Shown in pieces: positions 17,344-25,376 of a stretch of DNA of 42,543 nucleotides; the stretch's first letter is position 1; every line of letters starts with the position of its first letter. The position numbers were made by a program, and so were the translations under genes. Below the pieces are notes generated by a model. That model was not told the origin of the DNA. It was given only the letters and a program-made list of their open reading frames with translations, and searched no databases. The stretch is from DATKCA01 sp035544675 (GTDB lineage Bacteria > Acidobacteriota > Thermoanaerobaculia > Gp7-AA8): NCBI GenBank assembly GCA_035544675.1, contig DATKCA010000039.1:1-42543 (forward strand). The letters run 5' to 3'.

Positions 17344-18008
17344 CAGCGCTGCGCTCCGTCGCGGACGAGGGGGACGAGGTCGGAGAAACGGTCGAGCATG
17401 TGATCGGGCCGGCATGGAGCGAGCTGCTCGCGGGTCGAGGAGCCGGTGGTCACTACGGCAACATCGATGCCGCCGTTGCGCGCGGCCTCGATGTCGACCG
17501 GCATGTCACCGACGAACAGCGCTCCGGCCGCCCGGCAGCCCGCCTTCTCCAGCGTGCTGAGGACGTGTCGCCCATCCGGCTTTCGCGCTCCGGCCAGATC
17601 GGGTCCGACGATGGCGCGGAAGTGGCGGGAGAGGTCCAGGGCGTCCAGGATCTTCTGCGAGAAGTTCGTCGGCTTGTTCGTGCAGACGGCCATGGCCACC
17701 CCGATCCGCGAGAGTGCCGACAGCGTCGTCTCCACCTCGTCCAGCGCGCGCGACTCCCGGCAGCAGATCGCGTCGTAGCGCCACTCGAACGCGTCCTGGA
17801 CGCTGGGCGGAAGTTCGGTGATCTCGAACGCGCGCTGGAGCAGCCTCTCCTGGCCGTCGCCGACGAGCTCCCTGATGCGACTGCTGTGGAGGTCGCCGAG
17901 CCCGTGCTCGCGCCGCGCGAAGTTCACCGCATCGGCGAGCGCGGCGTAGGAGTCCACCAGCGTCCCGTCGAGATCGAACAGCACCGCGGTGTACCGCAGC
18001 GATGTCAT
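17343..18008 (-). CDS. HAD phosphatase, phosphoglycolate phosphatase-like
   Basis: A HAD subfamily IA phosphatase of 221 residues. Motif I is VLFDLDGTLVDSY (D12, D14), followed by a helical cap, motif II AVCTNKP, the basic residue in GARKPDGRHV and motif III LFVGDMPVDIEAARNGG. The pattern is that of Gph/PGP-type enzymes that dephosphorylate 2-phosphoglycolate or similar small phosphates. It is the first gene of the serine block, touching serB by one base (TGATG). A clean-up role for side products of phosphoglycerate metabolism would fit but is inference. A TAGAAT hexamer lies 9 nt before ATG 18008, so the leader may be very short. Substrate specificity is not readable from the sequence. Confidence 0.82.
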   Translation of the reverse strand: MTSLRYTAVLFDLDGTLVDSYAALADAVNFARREHGLGDLHSSRIRELVGDGQERLLQRAFEITELPPSVQDAFEWRYDAICCRESRALDEVETTLSALSRIGVAMAVCTNKPTNFSQKILDALDLSRHFRAIVGPDLAGARKPDGRHVLSTLEKAGCRAAGALFVGDMPVDIEAARNGGIDVAVVTTGSSTREQLAPCRPDHMLDRFSDLVPLVRDGAQR

Positions 18009-18017
18009 GGAGGGCGG

Positions 18018-18023
18018 ATTCTA
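18018..18023 (-). promoter_or_regulatory. Possible -10 box of the serine gene block
   Basis: TAGAAT on the minus strand, with nine bases between it and ATG 18008. A start about 7 nt downstream would give a leader of only a few nucleotides. No convincing -35 is visible. Confidence 0.35.
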
Positions 18024-18024
18024 T

Positions 18025-18118
18025 TGTCATTCCGAGCGTAGCGAGGAATCCGGGCGTGCGGGTGGCGCGACCACTCGTACCCCCCGGCCCCACGGATCCC
18101 GCGACGCTCGGGATGACA
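18025..18118. repeat. TGTCAT(T/C)CCGAGCG inverted-repeat element
   Basis: A 94-bp element with outer arms TGTCATTCCGAGCGTAGCG (left) and TGTCATCCCGAGCGTCGCG (right, minus strand). Similarity continues into GGAATCCG/GGGATCCG. A smaller hairpin (GTGG/CCAC) lies inside. It fills the gap between the divergent HAD and VWFA genes. This resembles a dispersed repeat found in many bacterial genomes. No target duplication is evident. Confidence 0.65.
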
Positions 18119-18181
18119 TCGTGTTCTCGTTTTGACACTCCGCGCGAAATGTTCTCCGGCTATCCTCCCTTCTCACTCGCG

Positions 18182-19972
18182 ATGCGTATGACCCTGGCCC
18201 TGCTCCTTCTCCTCCCGCTGCCTCTCGGGGCCGCCGAAGAGCCGGCCAACCGCGCCAATCTCACGATCGAAGTCGAGGCGCTCGGGGACAGCGAACAGGG
18301 CGTCGTCTCGCGGCTGACCTTCCGCTACTCCATCCCGTCCGACGTGCCGGCGGACGTCCCCCTGGTCGTTCAGGGCTCGGTCCTCAAGGACGGCACCGTC
18401 CTGCGGAACTTCCGGCTGCAGATGCGGCCGGACGAGCGCGAGGTCATCAGGACCGTGCAGACGTTTCCGGAGGGCGCGGTGGAGATCGAAGCCCGGCTCA
18501 TGATTCCGCTCGAGGAGCAGGCACCGGTCCTGCTCGGCAAGACGGCGACCACGACGACGCTGGCCAGGGTCGGCAAGCCGTACGTGGCCTCACTCGAGGA
18601 AGGGGCGGAGGGCGTTTTCGCCGAGGGCGTGGTGCCCGAGTCGGTTGGGGCAGTGAAGATCCGGCCGCCGCGCCGCGATCTCGCGCCGAACCTCTTCATC
18701 GTGGACGTCGACGTGAAGCCGCCGGTGAGGCGCGTCGAGTTCTGGGTGGAGGGAAAGAAGATCCTCACCCGGAACGCCGCGCCCTATCGCGCGGAGCTGG
18801 ACCTGGGCAAGCTGCCCAAGCGGGTGGAAGTGCGCGTCATCGGCTACGACGGCGCGGGTCGCTACGTCGACGCTGACGCGTTCGTGGTCAACGAGCGCGA
18901 GACCCCGCTGGAAGTGAAGATCACCCGCACGGCCACTCCGGACGGCGTGACGCACTTCAAGCTCAGCATCCAGAACCCGAAGAACAGCCGCATCAGGAGC
19001 GTGGTCCTGTACGCGGGGCAGAAGAAGATTCACGAGTGGTCGTCGCCGCCGTACGCGCTCGACCTTCCCACGGCCAGCCTGGCCGGCGTGGAGTTCGTCC
19101 GCGCCTCGGTCCTCGACGACACGAATTACGAGGCATCCGACCTCGTCTTTCTGAGCGGTGACCGTTTCATCGAGCAGATCGACGTGAATCTCGTGGAGCT
19201 GCCGGTGAGCGTCAGCGACGTGGCCGGGGTTCCCATCGCCGGCCTCACGCAGTCGAGCTTCACGGTTCTCGAGAACGGGAAGACGCAGAAGATCGCGGCT
19301 TTCAACTACGCGTCGAACCTGCCGATCTCGGTGGGAGTGCTCCTCGACCACTCCGGCAGCATGAGGGGGCGGATCAAGGAGGCGAAGCAGGCTGCGTCGG
19401 AGTTCTTCAAGGACATCATGAAGCCGGGTGACCGCGCCTTCTTCGGGGCGTTCTCGTTCGACTCGACCAAGCTCGCTCCCTTCGTCACCTCCGCCGGGGG
19501 CATTGAAGAGCAGGTGAACAGCAGCCCCGAGGCGGTGGGAGGCACGTCGCTCTACGACGCGATCGTCACCGGTCTCTACCGCTTCCGCGCCGTGCAGGGG
19601 CGGAAGGCGCTCATCATCATCAGCGACGGCGAGGACACCACCTCGCGCCTCACCTACGAGGAGATGCTGCTCTATACCCGCGCCGCGCGTGTGCCGCTGT
19701 ACTTCATCGGCGTGGGGATGGGATTCGCGGACATGGGCGGCACCTCGAAGATGAAGTCGCTGGCGGCGGAGACCGGCGGCGTCGCATACATGATCCGAGA
19801 CGTGAAGCAGCTCGGCGCGACGTACGAGCAGCTCGAGAACGACCTGCGGTCGCAGTACCTGCTCAGCTACTACGCGGAGTCGACGCGGCAGGACCAGAAC
19901 TACCGGACCATCGAAGTGAAAGTGGACAGGCCTGATGCGAGAGTACGGACGATTCGCGGCTACATTCCTTAG
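18182..19972 (+). CDS. VWFA-related Acidobacterial secreted protein
   Basis: An exported protein of 596 residues. Residues 1-20 are a signal peptide (MRMTLALLLLLPLPLGAAEE). The N-terminal half (to about 330) is beta-rich with Ig-like blocks (VRRVEFWVEGKKI, IRSVVLYAGQKKI). At about 340-375 comes IDVNLVELPVSVSD followed by LTQSSFTVLENGK, the signature of the TIGR03436-type Acidobacterial VWFA family. The von Willebrand A domain follows with a MIDAS motif DHSGSMRG (D389, S391, S393), GGTSLYDAI and IISDGEDT. It ends YLLSYYAESTRQDQNYRTIEVKVDRP, also family-typical. A metal-dependent binding role outside the cytoplasm is likely; the partner is unknown. I chose ATG 18182 for the signal peptide; ATG 18149 is an alternative. 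The 3' end overlaps the next gene by 38 nt. Confidence 0.88.
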   Translation: MRMTLALLLLLPLPLGAAEEPANRANLTIEVEALGDSEQGVVSRLTFRYSIPSDVPADVPLVVQGSVLKDGTVLRNFRLQMRPDEREVIRTVQTFPEGAVEIEARLMIPLEEQAPVLLGKTATTTTLARVGKPYVASLEEGAEGVFAEGVVPESVGAVKIRPPRRDLAPNLFIVDVDVKPPVRRVEFWVEGKKILTRNAAPYRAELDLGKLPKRVEVRVIGYDGAGRYVDADAFVVNERETPLEVKITRTATPDGVTHFKLSIQNPKNSRIRSVVLYAGQKKIHEWSSPPYALDLPTASLAGVEFVRASVLDDTNYEASDLVFLSGDRFIEQIDVNLVELPVSVSDVAGVPIAGLTQSSFTVLENGKTQKIAAFNYASNLPISVGVLLDHSGSMRGRIKEAKQAASEFFKDIMKPGDRAFFGAFSFDSTKLAPFVTSAGGIEEQVNSSPEAVGGTSLYDAIVTGLYRFRAVQGRKALIIISDGEDTTSRLTYEEMLLYTRAARVPLYFIGVGMGFADMGGTSKMKSLAAETGGVAYMIRDVKQLGATYEQLENDLRSQYLLSYYAESTRQDQNYRTIEVKVDRPDARVRTIRGYIP

Positions 19973-20474
19973 CGTGGCGCTCTTCGCGTCCGCTGTGCTC
20001 GCCGCCGATCTCCGCGACGAGAAAGATCCCGCTCGCGTTGCGAGCGTGTTTCCGGCGCGAGCCGAGCTGCGCCTGCTGAATGTCTGGGCCACGTGGTGCA
20101 TCCCCTGTGTCGAGGAGATGCCGGACCTCGAAGCCATCCGCGCCGCGTTCGGTCCCGAGCTGGCCGTGGCCGGCGTCAGTCTCGACGACATGGTTCCGGG
20201 GACGAGGCGCGACACGGTCGTCCGGTTTCTCCAGGACCGTCACATCACGTTTCCGAACGTTTACTACACCGGCCTGCCGGACGCCCTCGGCGAGGAGTTG
20301 AATTTCCGGGGGGAGATTCCGGTGACCATCGTTTACGACAGGAATGGCAAAGAGGTCTGGCGCCACGAGGGCCGGATCGATCGAGAGAAAACGATTGCGG
20401 AGTTGCGCAAGTTGCTGAATTCATCCCGAGCGAAGCAGAGCAGGAAGCCGGGCACGGGCACGGGCAAGTCATGA
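19935..20474 (+). CDS. TlpA/ResA-like periplasmic thioredoxin
   Basis: An exported thiol-disulfide oxidoreductase of 179 residues. The signal peptide is residues 1-23 (ending SAVLAA). The thioredoxin fold carries the active site NVWATWCIPCVEEMP with C55 and C58, then VAGVSLDD and the cis-proline strand EIPVTIVYDRNGKEVWRHEG. WCxxC with the following E-E-x-P is the TlpA/ResA pattern, usually reducing in the periplasm. The C-terminal tail is Ser/Lys-rich. The start ATG 19935 lies inside the end of the VWFA gene in another frame (38-nt overlap), so the two are probably co-translated. A second redoxin gene follows after 18 nt. A redox service for exported proteins is inferred. Confidence 0.87.
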   Translation: MREYGRFAATFLSVALFASAVLAADLRDEKDPARVASVFPARAELRLLNVWATWCIPCVEEMPDLEAIRAAFGPELAVAGVSLDDMVPGTRRDTVVRFLQDRHITFPNVYYTGLPDALGEELNFRGEIPVTIVYDRNGKEVWRHEGRIDREKTIAELRKLLNSSRAKQSRKPGTGTGKS

Positions 20475-20492
20475 AATTGTGAGGAGACGAGA

Positions 20493-21074
20493 ATGAAGAA
20501 GTGGTTCGCGGCAGTCCTCTTGATCGTTGCGGTTCCGCTCCTTGCGGATCTGCCGATGGGGAGCAGGGTTCCGGGTTTCTCGCTCATGAACACCGTGGAT
20601 GGAAAGACCTATGAGTTGAAGCCGGGAGACGGGCAGGTATCGGTGGTCGTCTTCACCTGCAACCAGTGCCCGTACGCGAAGGCGTTCGAGCGCCGCCTCA
20701 TCGACGTCGCCAATGCGTACTACGAGAAGGGCGTGGTCTTCTACCTCATCAATCCGAATGACGATCGCCGTTATACCGAGGAGTCGGCGGCCAACATGAA
20801 GGCGCGCGCGGTCGATCGCAACTATCCGTTCCCGTATCTGAAGGATGCCGACAGTGCGATCGCCAGGGCGTACGACGCGAAAGTCACCCCGCATGTGTAC
20901 GTCGTGGACGGGAAGGGCAACCTCCGTTATCGCGGCTACATCGACGACAGCGCCAGGCCCGAGCAGCGGACGCGCGCCGGCCTGACGGACGCTCTGGACG
21001 CCGTGCTGTCGGACGGGGAAGTTCCCACGCAGATCACGCGCGAGTTCGGCTGCACGATCAAGTGGAGAGGGTGA
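20493..21074 (+). CDS. Exported redoxin (peroxiredoxin-like, CNQC type)
   Basis: A thioredoxin-fold protein of 193 residues. Residues 1-18 form a signal peptide (MKKWFAAVLLIVAVPLLA). The motif VVVFTCNQCPYAKAFE gives C56 and C59 in a C-x-x-C-P arrangement; ATRAY-like positions are replaced by ARAYDAKVTPHVYVVD with the cis-proline. The end, TREFGCTIKWRG, has a third cysteine (C187) followed by I-K-W, as in the PRX_like1-type redoxin group often found next to TlpA-like proteins. A Shine-Dalgarno GAGGAG at 20481-20486 supports ATG 20493. It is the last gene of the VWFA-thioredoxin-redoxin run. Substrate (peroxide or disulfide) cannot be told from sequence. Confidence 0.85.
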   Translation: MKKWFAAVLLIVAVPLLADLPMGSRVPGFSLMNTVDGKTYELKPGDGQVSVVVFTCNQCPYAKAFERRLIDVANAYYEKGVVFYLINPNDDRRYTEESAANMKARAVDRNYPFPYLKDADSAIARAYDAKVTPHVYVVDGKGNLRYRGYIDDSARPEQRTRAGLTDALDAVLSDGEVPTQITREFGCTIKWRG

Positions 21075-21087
21075 TCCGAGGCCCGCT

Positions 21088-23364
21088 TTACCCAGCGATG
21101 CGTGAGTAGGACGAGCGCAGCATCGCCACGCGCTTGACGTAGTTCCTCGTCTCGGAGAACGGGATCGACTCGAGGAACTCGTCGAGCGGTTTTCCGCGCG
21201 CGGCGCGGCGCCAGCGCGCCACGTTGCCCTGCCCCCCGTTGTACGAGGCCACCGCCAGGTGCTCGTTGCCGAACATGTTGATCAGCGATTTCAGGTAATG
21301 GGTTCCCATCTGCACGTTGACTTCCGGGTTCTCCAGCCGCGACACGGCGAAGGGGATGCGCAGCTTTCCGGCCAGCTCCTTCCCTGTCGCCGGCATGATC
21401 TGCATCAAGCCGGTCGCGCCCACGCGTGACCGCGCGGTCGGGTTGTAGTAGCTCTCCTGAAGGATGAGGCCCATCACCAGATGGGGGTCGAGGCCGTTCT
21501 TCGCCGCATTCCTGCGGATGGCATCCTCGTATTTCACCGGGTAGTACATCCTGATGAAGTACGGCGGCACCGTGTCCTGTTCGACGGTGGCGAGCTGCGG
21601 ATACGCGCGGCGGATCGATCGATACATCAGCAGGGCGTTGCCCGTGCTGTTGTAGATGTCGGCCAGCAGCGCCTCGGCGTAGCGCGTATTCTCGCGCCGC
21701 ATGTTTCGCTGGATCTCGACCCGCGCGTCGCGCAGGTTCGACAGCGCGGTGAGCTCGTAGGCCAGCCGCAGCTCGGGTGGCATCTCCCGTTCGGCGATCT
21801 CGCTCCAGTCCTCCCGCTTCGAGTCGAGCGGATTGCCGCGCCGCTCCTCGCGCGTCGCTCCCCGCGCCACCGAGTGAAGCGCGTACAGGTCCTCGTACGG
21901 CGCGGCGGCCAGCTTCCGGTAGATCGCAGCCGCCTCTTCCTTCTGACCCTGCCGCTCGATCGTGCGCGCGAACCAGTACTCCGACTGACGCTTCACGTTC
22001 TCGCTCCTGTAGGTGTCGGCGATGAACCGGAACAGATTCCGCGCCGACGGAAGGTCACCGCCCGAATAGGCGGCCCATCCCTTGTTCCACAGCCGCTGCA
22101 GAGCGGGATCGGCGAGCGGATCGAGCCGCACCACTTCGGGGACGAGCTGCTGGATGTACTCGTCCTGATTCTTCGACTCCGCCACCAGGATCAGCGCCTG
22201 CAGCACCTCGAGACGCACGGGCACGGCCAGGGGAAGCTGAAGCAGGTCCTTGAGGCGCTCCGAGTGCAGCTGCGCGTACTCCTCCTTCTTCTTCTTCTTG
22301 GCAAGGTCCACGAGCTGGATCGTCCGGCTCACGGTGGCGTACTTGGGGCGCGAGACCGTTTTCCGGCTCTTCCCCTTTCCGACCCTGACCTTGACGGTGC
22401 CGACGCGCTTCTTCTCCTTGACCGTCTTCTTCACTGTCGGATCGATCGCAGTCGAGACGATGCGGTAGTTCTTGGCCGCGAAGTAGAGGGCCGGAATCGC
22501 GTATTTGTACTGGCCGGACGTGATCGGCTCGAGGACCTTGTTCGAGTCCTCGTAGCGCCGGAGGTGATGGAGCGCGAGGCCGCGATTGAGCTGAATCGGA
22601 ATCCGCAGGGACGAGGGAGCATCGGCCTCGAGGGCGGTGAGCTCCTGAAGCGCGTTCTGCGGGTTGCCGTCCCGAAGCAGGCTGACCGCTCGTTCCATCC
22701 GCTCGTCGACGTTGAGTGGAAGCGCCGCGTCGTCAGGCAGAGCGAGGAGGGAGCGAAGCAGGCCGATCGCGCGCTCCGCCTGCGGGGTCTTGGGAGTTCG
22801 AATCACGATGAGACGCGCCGCCGACAGGGCGCCGCCGAGGTTCCCGGTGGCGAGGTGCGATTCGGCTTCCTGCCAGCGGGCCACGGCCGAGACTTCAGGT
22901 GTGGTCGGCCTTGCCGCGAGCGTGGAGAGCACGCCGGCGGCCTCTCTCCAGGACCCGGCCGATGTGTGGAGTCCCGCGAGCGAGAAGCCCACTTCGTCCG
23001 CGTACGCGAGCTTGGGGTTGCGCTGCCAGAGGGTGGCCAGCGTGGCCCGAGCCTCGGCACTGTCGCCGCTCAGACGCTGCGCGTTGGCGAGGTAGTAGAG
23101 ACGGTACTCCTCCACCGCGCGCGGCCCGAACGTGAAGGAAGAGAGGGTCCTGGTCGCGGCCTCGCCGTCGTTGCGCTGCAGCGCGGCCACTCCGGCGGTG
23201 AAGTCGTCACGCAGCTTCTGCAGGTCGGGCGGGGCGTCCGGCTTGGCCGCAGCGGTCTCGGCACGGCGTTTTGCCGCGCTCGGACCCAGGTACACGAACG
23301 CAGCCACAAGGAATGCCGCGACGACGACGATCGCGCCGGTGATCAGTAGCCACTTGCGCTTCAC
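21088..23364 (-). CDS. Lytic murein transglycosylase with superhelical N-terminal region
   Basis: A periplasmic, membrane-anchored peptidoglycan-cleaving enzyme of 758 residues. A hydrophobic segment at about 5-27 (WLLITGAIVVVAAFLVAAFVY) anchors or exports it. A long helical-repeat region (about 45-590) resembles the U-domain of Slt70. The C-terminal SLT domain has the catalytic glutamate E637 in MGLILQESYYNPTARS, followed by GATGLMQIMPATG, NVQMGTHYL and AVASYNGGQGNV, all classical family-1 motifs. It cuts the MurNAc-GlcNAc bond to form 1,6-anhydroMurNAc. An unusual Lys/Arg-rich insert sits at about 308-360 (VKKTVKEKKRVGTVKVRVGK and later AKKKKKEE) between helical repeats. The preceding gene ends 56 nt upstream on the same strand. 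Confidence 0.9.
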   Translation of the reverse strand: MKRKWLLITGAIVVVAAFLVAAFVYLGPSAAKRRAETAAAKPDAPPDLQKLRDDFTAGVAALQRNDGEAATRTLSSFTFGPRAVEEYRLYYLANAQRLSGDSAEARATLATLWQRNPKLAYADEVGFSLAGLHTSAGSWREAAGVLSTLAARPTTPEVSAVARWQEAESHLATGNLGGALSAARLIVIRTPKTPQAERAIGLLRSLLALPDDAALPLNVDERMERAVSLLRDGNPQNALQELTALEADAPSSLRIPIQLNRGLALHHLRRYEDSNKVLEPITSGQYKYAIPALYFAAKNYRIVSTAIDPTVKKTVKEKKRVGTVKVRVGKGKSRKTVSRPKYATVSRTIQLVDLAKKKKKEEYAQLHSERLKDLLQLPLAVPVRLEVLQALILVAESKNQDEYIQQLVPEVVRLDPLADPALQRLWNKGWAAYSGGDLPSARNLFRFIADTYRSENVKRQSEYWFARTIERQGQKEEAAAIYRKLAAAPYEDLYALHSVARGATREERRGNPLDSKREDWSEIAEREMPPELRLAYELTALSNLRDARVEIQRNMRRENTRYAEALLADIYNSTGNALLMYRSIRRAYPQLATVEQDTVPPYFIRMYYPVKYEDAIRRNAAKNGLDPHLVMGLILQESYYNPTARSRVGATGLMQIMPATGKELAGKLRIPFAVSRLENPEVNVQMGTHYLKSLINMFGNEHLAVASYNGGQGNVARWRRAARGKPLDEFLESIPFSETRNYVKRVAMLRSSYSRIAG

Positions 23365-23420
23365 GTCTCAGCGCCGGTGCGAAGGGGCTGCCAAGGGGCA
23401 GGACGTCGATCTACGACGCA

Positions 23421-24692
23421 CTAGAGACCCAGCGACTCGGAATGGCCGTCGGCGAGGATCCGCACGAGCTCGTCGTAGAAGTAATTGGACGCCTTCCGCA
23501 CCTCCTCGGCGATGCGATCGTCGTACATCTGCCGGCTGCGGTCGATGTCTTCCTTCAACCGCTCGTACAGGTCCTTGTTGCGCCGTCCCTGTTCGACTTT
23601 CGACTCGTTGTAGAGCTTGATCTCGGAGACGAGTAGCCGCGCGAAGCGGCGCGCCTCGTCGTGCTTCTTCGTGTCCTCGGTTGCAGGTGCGGCGGCGGCT
23701 CCGCCGCGGGCCAGGCCGGCTGCGGGGACGAACTGCGTGCTGGGCCGGTCCTCGGTGCCGGCCGAGGACCCCATGCGGGCGGGCGCCGGGGCGGGCACGG
23801 GTGCGGAGAAGTCCATCGGCGGCGGGGTGAAGGCGGCTGGGGCGGCCGGGCGGGGGGCGGGTCTGGGAGGTGGGAGGGCGGTGGTGGCCTCCTGAATCTG
23901 CGCCGCGCTGAACGCCGCGGTCGACTCGGAGGTCTTCGGTGCCGCTGCGGAGCTTTCGTCGCTCAGGCTCGGCGAAGGAATCTTCTTCCGGATGGCCAGG
24001 GTGTCCACCAGCAGGCCGGTGGCGAACACGAGCAGCTGGATCGAGGAGAGGTCGAGCTTGTCCCGGTCCTTGGCGTCGGCATCGACGTAGATGGCCGCGG
24101 CGACCTTGTCCTTGATGACCATCGGCACGAGGATCGCGCGGTCCGGCGCGGCAACGCCGAAACGGCCGGCAAGGTTCGCTCCGTCCCACTCCACGACTCG
24201 CTCCTGGCGGAGGACGTCGTCGAGTTGCGGCACGGCTCCCGGTGCTGCATTGAAGCGCTTGATCGTCTCGTCGCTGCCGCCATAGGCAGCGAAACCGGCG
24301 CCCTTCCAACCACTGAAGGTCTCGCCGCGCAGGATGAGCAGCGCCGCACGCGAGCCGAAGTGCAGGCACTGCTCGAGCAGCGCGTTGAGCACGTCGACCT
24401 GAGACTTGCCGCGCTCGACTTCCTGAATGGCGCGCTTCACGCGCGTCGCATCGGCGGTCTTCGCCGCGGCGGGAGAGGCCGGCGCGAGCTCGGCGATCGA
24501 TTTTTGAATGTGCGGCAGGAACGACAGCGACTTCACGTCGGCCTGCATGCTCTGGAGGGCGGCCTTGAGTTGCTGATCGACAGCTGTGCGAACGTCGTCG
24601 ATGGACGAGCGAATCTCACCGACCATTCTCTCGACTTCTTCGCGCACGTGCGCTTCAATCGAGCTCGCGACTTCCTCGCCCCTCACGGCCAT
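23421..24692 (-). CDS. GAF-like domain protein with Pro/Ala linker, function unknown
   Basis: A cytosolic-looking protein of 423 residues. A coiled-coil N-terminus (about 5-70: SSIEAHVREEVERMVGEI) is followed by a likely GAF-type sensor fold (about 90-235). Its strands AALLILRGETFSGWKGAGF, DRAILVPMVIKDKVAAAIYV and final helix LLVFATGLLVDTLAIRKK follow GAF order. A disordered Pro/Ala-rich linker spans about 250-340. A charged C-terminal helical module (about 345-423) begins DEARRFARLLVSEIKLYNES. No catalytic output domain is present, so it may act as a scaffold or sensor; this is inference. GGAGGA (24701-24696) precedes ATG 24692 by 3 nt, and a perfect TATAAT lies upstream. It may be co-transcribed with the lytic transglycosylase. 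Confidence 0.7.
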   Translation of the reverse strand: MAVRGEEVASSIEAHVREEVERMVGEIRSSIDDVRTAVDQQLKAALQSMQADVKSLSFLPHIQKSIAELAPASPAAAKTADATRVKRAIQEVERGKSQVDVLNALLEQCLHFGSRAALLILRGETFSGWKGAGFAAYGGSDETIKRFNAAPGAVPQLDDVLRQERVVEWDGANLAGRFGVAAPDRAILVPMVIKDKVAAAIYVDADAKDRDKLDLSSIQLLVFATGLLVDTLAIRKKIPSPSLSDESSAAAPKTSESTAAFSAAQIQEATTALPPPRPAPRPAAPAAFTPPPMDFSAPVPAPAPARMGSSAGTEDRPSTQFVPAAGLARGGAAAAPATEDTKKHDEARRFARLLVSEIKLYNESKVEQGRRNKDLYERLKEDIDRSRQMYDDRIAEEVRKASNYFYDELVRILADGHSESLGL

Positions 24693-24751
24693 GAATCCTC
24701 CGGTTGCTGTAGCTTGCCGCGCTCCGCAAGAGGCGGTCCCAAGTCCTTGCG

Positions 24752-24757
24752 ATTATA
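24752..24757 (-). promoter_or_regulatory. -10 box TATAAT for the GAF-like gene
   Basis: A perfect TATAAT on the minus strand, about 60 nt upstream of ATG 24692, rare in such G+C-rich DNA. A convincing -35 hexamer is not visible. The complementary strand reads TATAGA toward the divergent lipoprotein gene, so the site could serve both directions. Confidence 0.45.
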
Positions 24758-24761
24758 GAAC

Positions 24762-25376
24762 ATGTGCTACCTTTCATCCGTGCAGCGCGCCTTCGTCCCG
24801 CTCGCGATCGTCACGCTTCTCGCTCTCGGCTGTTCGGCGGAGGTCGCTCCCGACCATCAGAGTGAGTGGCGTGACGTCCTCCAGCACAAGAAAGCCGCGG
24901 TCTCTGCCGAAGCTTCGCCGCGCGACAAGCAGGCATATGCCGACTCCGTGTCGGCGTTCCTTCGCCGCCATCCGAATCACAGCCGGGCTCATGAGGTCTA
25001 CCGGCGCATTCAACTCGAGTTCGCCTCCGATCTGGCCGCCCTCGGCCGCCACCAGGACGCCATCCGCTTCTACCGCGCCGTGCTGGCGCACGATCCCGAC
25101 AACGAGACCGCGCAGCGCGGTCTGGCCCAGGCGATCGACCAGCTCGCGGTGTCGCGCGAGAAGCTTCTGCAGCTCGAGAAGGGCATGTCCCACCGCCAGG
25201 TCGCGCAGATCCTCGGCAAGCCGGTGCCCGGCTGGACGGTGGAGAAGAACAGGGCCGGCGCGGTGACCGAAGCGTGGTACTACCGCACCACGAGCGGCGG
25301 GGTCGCCGGCGTCTACTTCCGCGAGGGGAAGGTGTTCGCCGCCGAAGAGAACTCGCAGGCCAAGATCGGGCTGTAG
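24762..25376 (+). CDS. Lipoprotein with TPR and BamE/SmpA-like C-terminal part
   Basis: An exported lipoprotein of 204 residues. The lipobox LLALGC places the lipidated cysteine at C24 after a hydrophobic core. The middle (about 50-130) looks like TPR helices (AHEVYRRIQLEFASDLAAL, AIRFYRAVLAHDPDNETA). The C-terminal part, LEKGMSHRQVAQILGKPVPGW then AWYYRTTSGGVAGVYFREGKV, matches the BamE/SmpA-like pattern of a helix followed by a small beta sheet. A role in envelope assembly is possible but inferred. ATG 24762 is the first start; GTG 24780 is an alternative that still leaves a signal sequence. The gene diverges from the GAF-like gene across 69 nt. A long hairpin begins on the base after its stop codon. 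Confidence 0.72.
   Translation: MCYLSSVQRAFVPLAIVTLLALGCSAEVAPDHQSEWRDVLQHKKAAVSAEASPRDKQAYADSVSAFLRRHPNHSRAHEVYRRIQLEFASDLAALGRHQDAIRFYRAVLAHDPDNETAQRGLAQAIDQLAVSREKLLQLEKGMSHRQVAQILGKPVPGWTVEKNRAGAVTEAWYYRTTSGGVAGVYFREGKVFAAEENSQAKIGL

Noticed and set aside
18132..18166. TTGACA (18132) with TATCCT (18161) as a sigma-70 promoter of the VWFA gene
   Set aside because: The 23-nt spacing is too long for a normal promoter; noted only as a possible -35-like hexamer.
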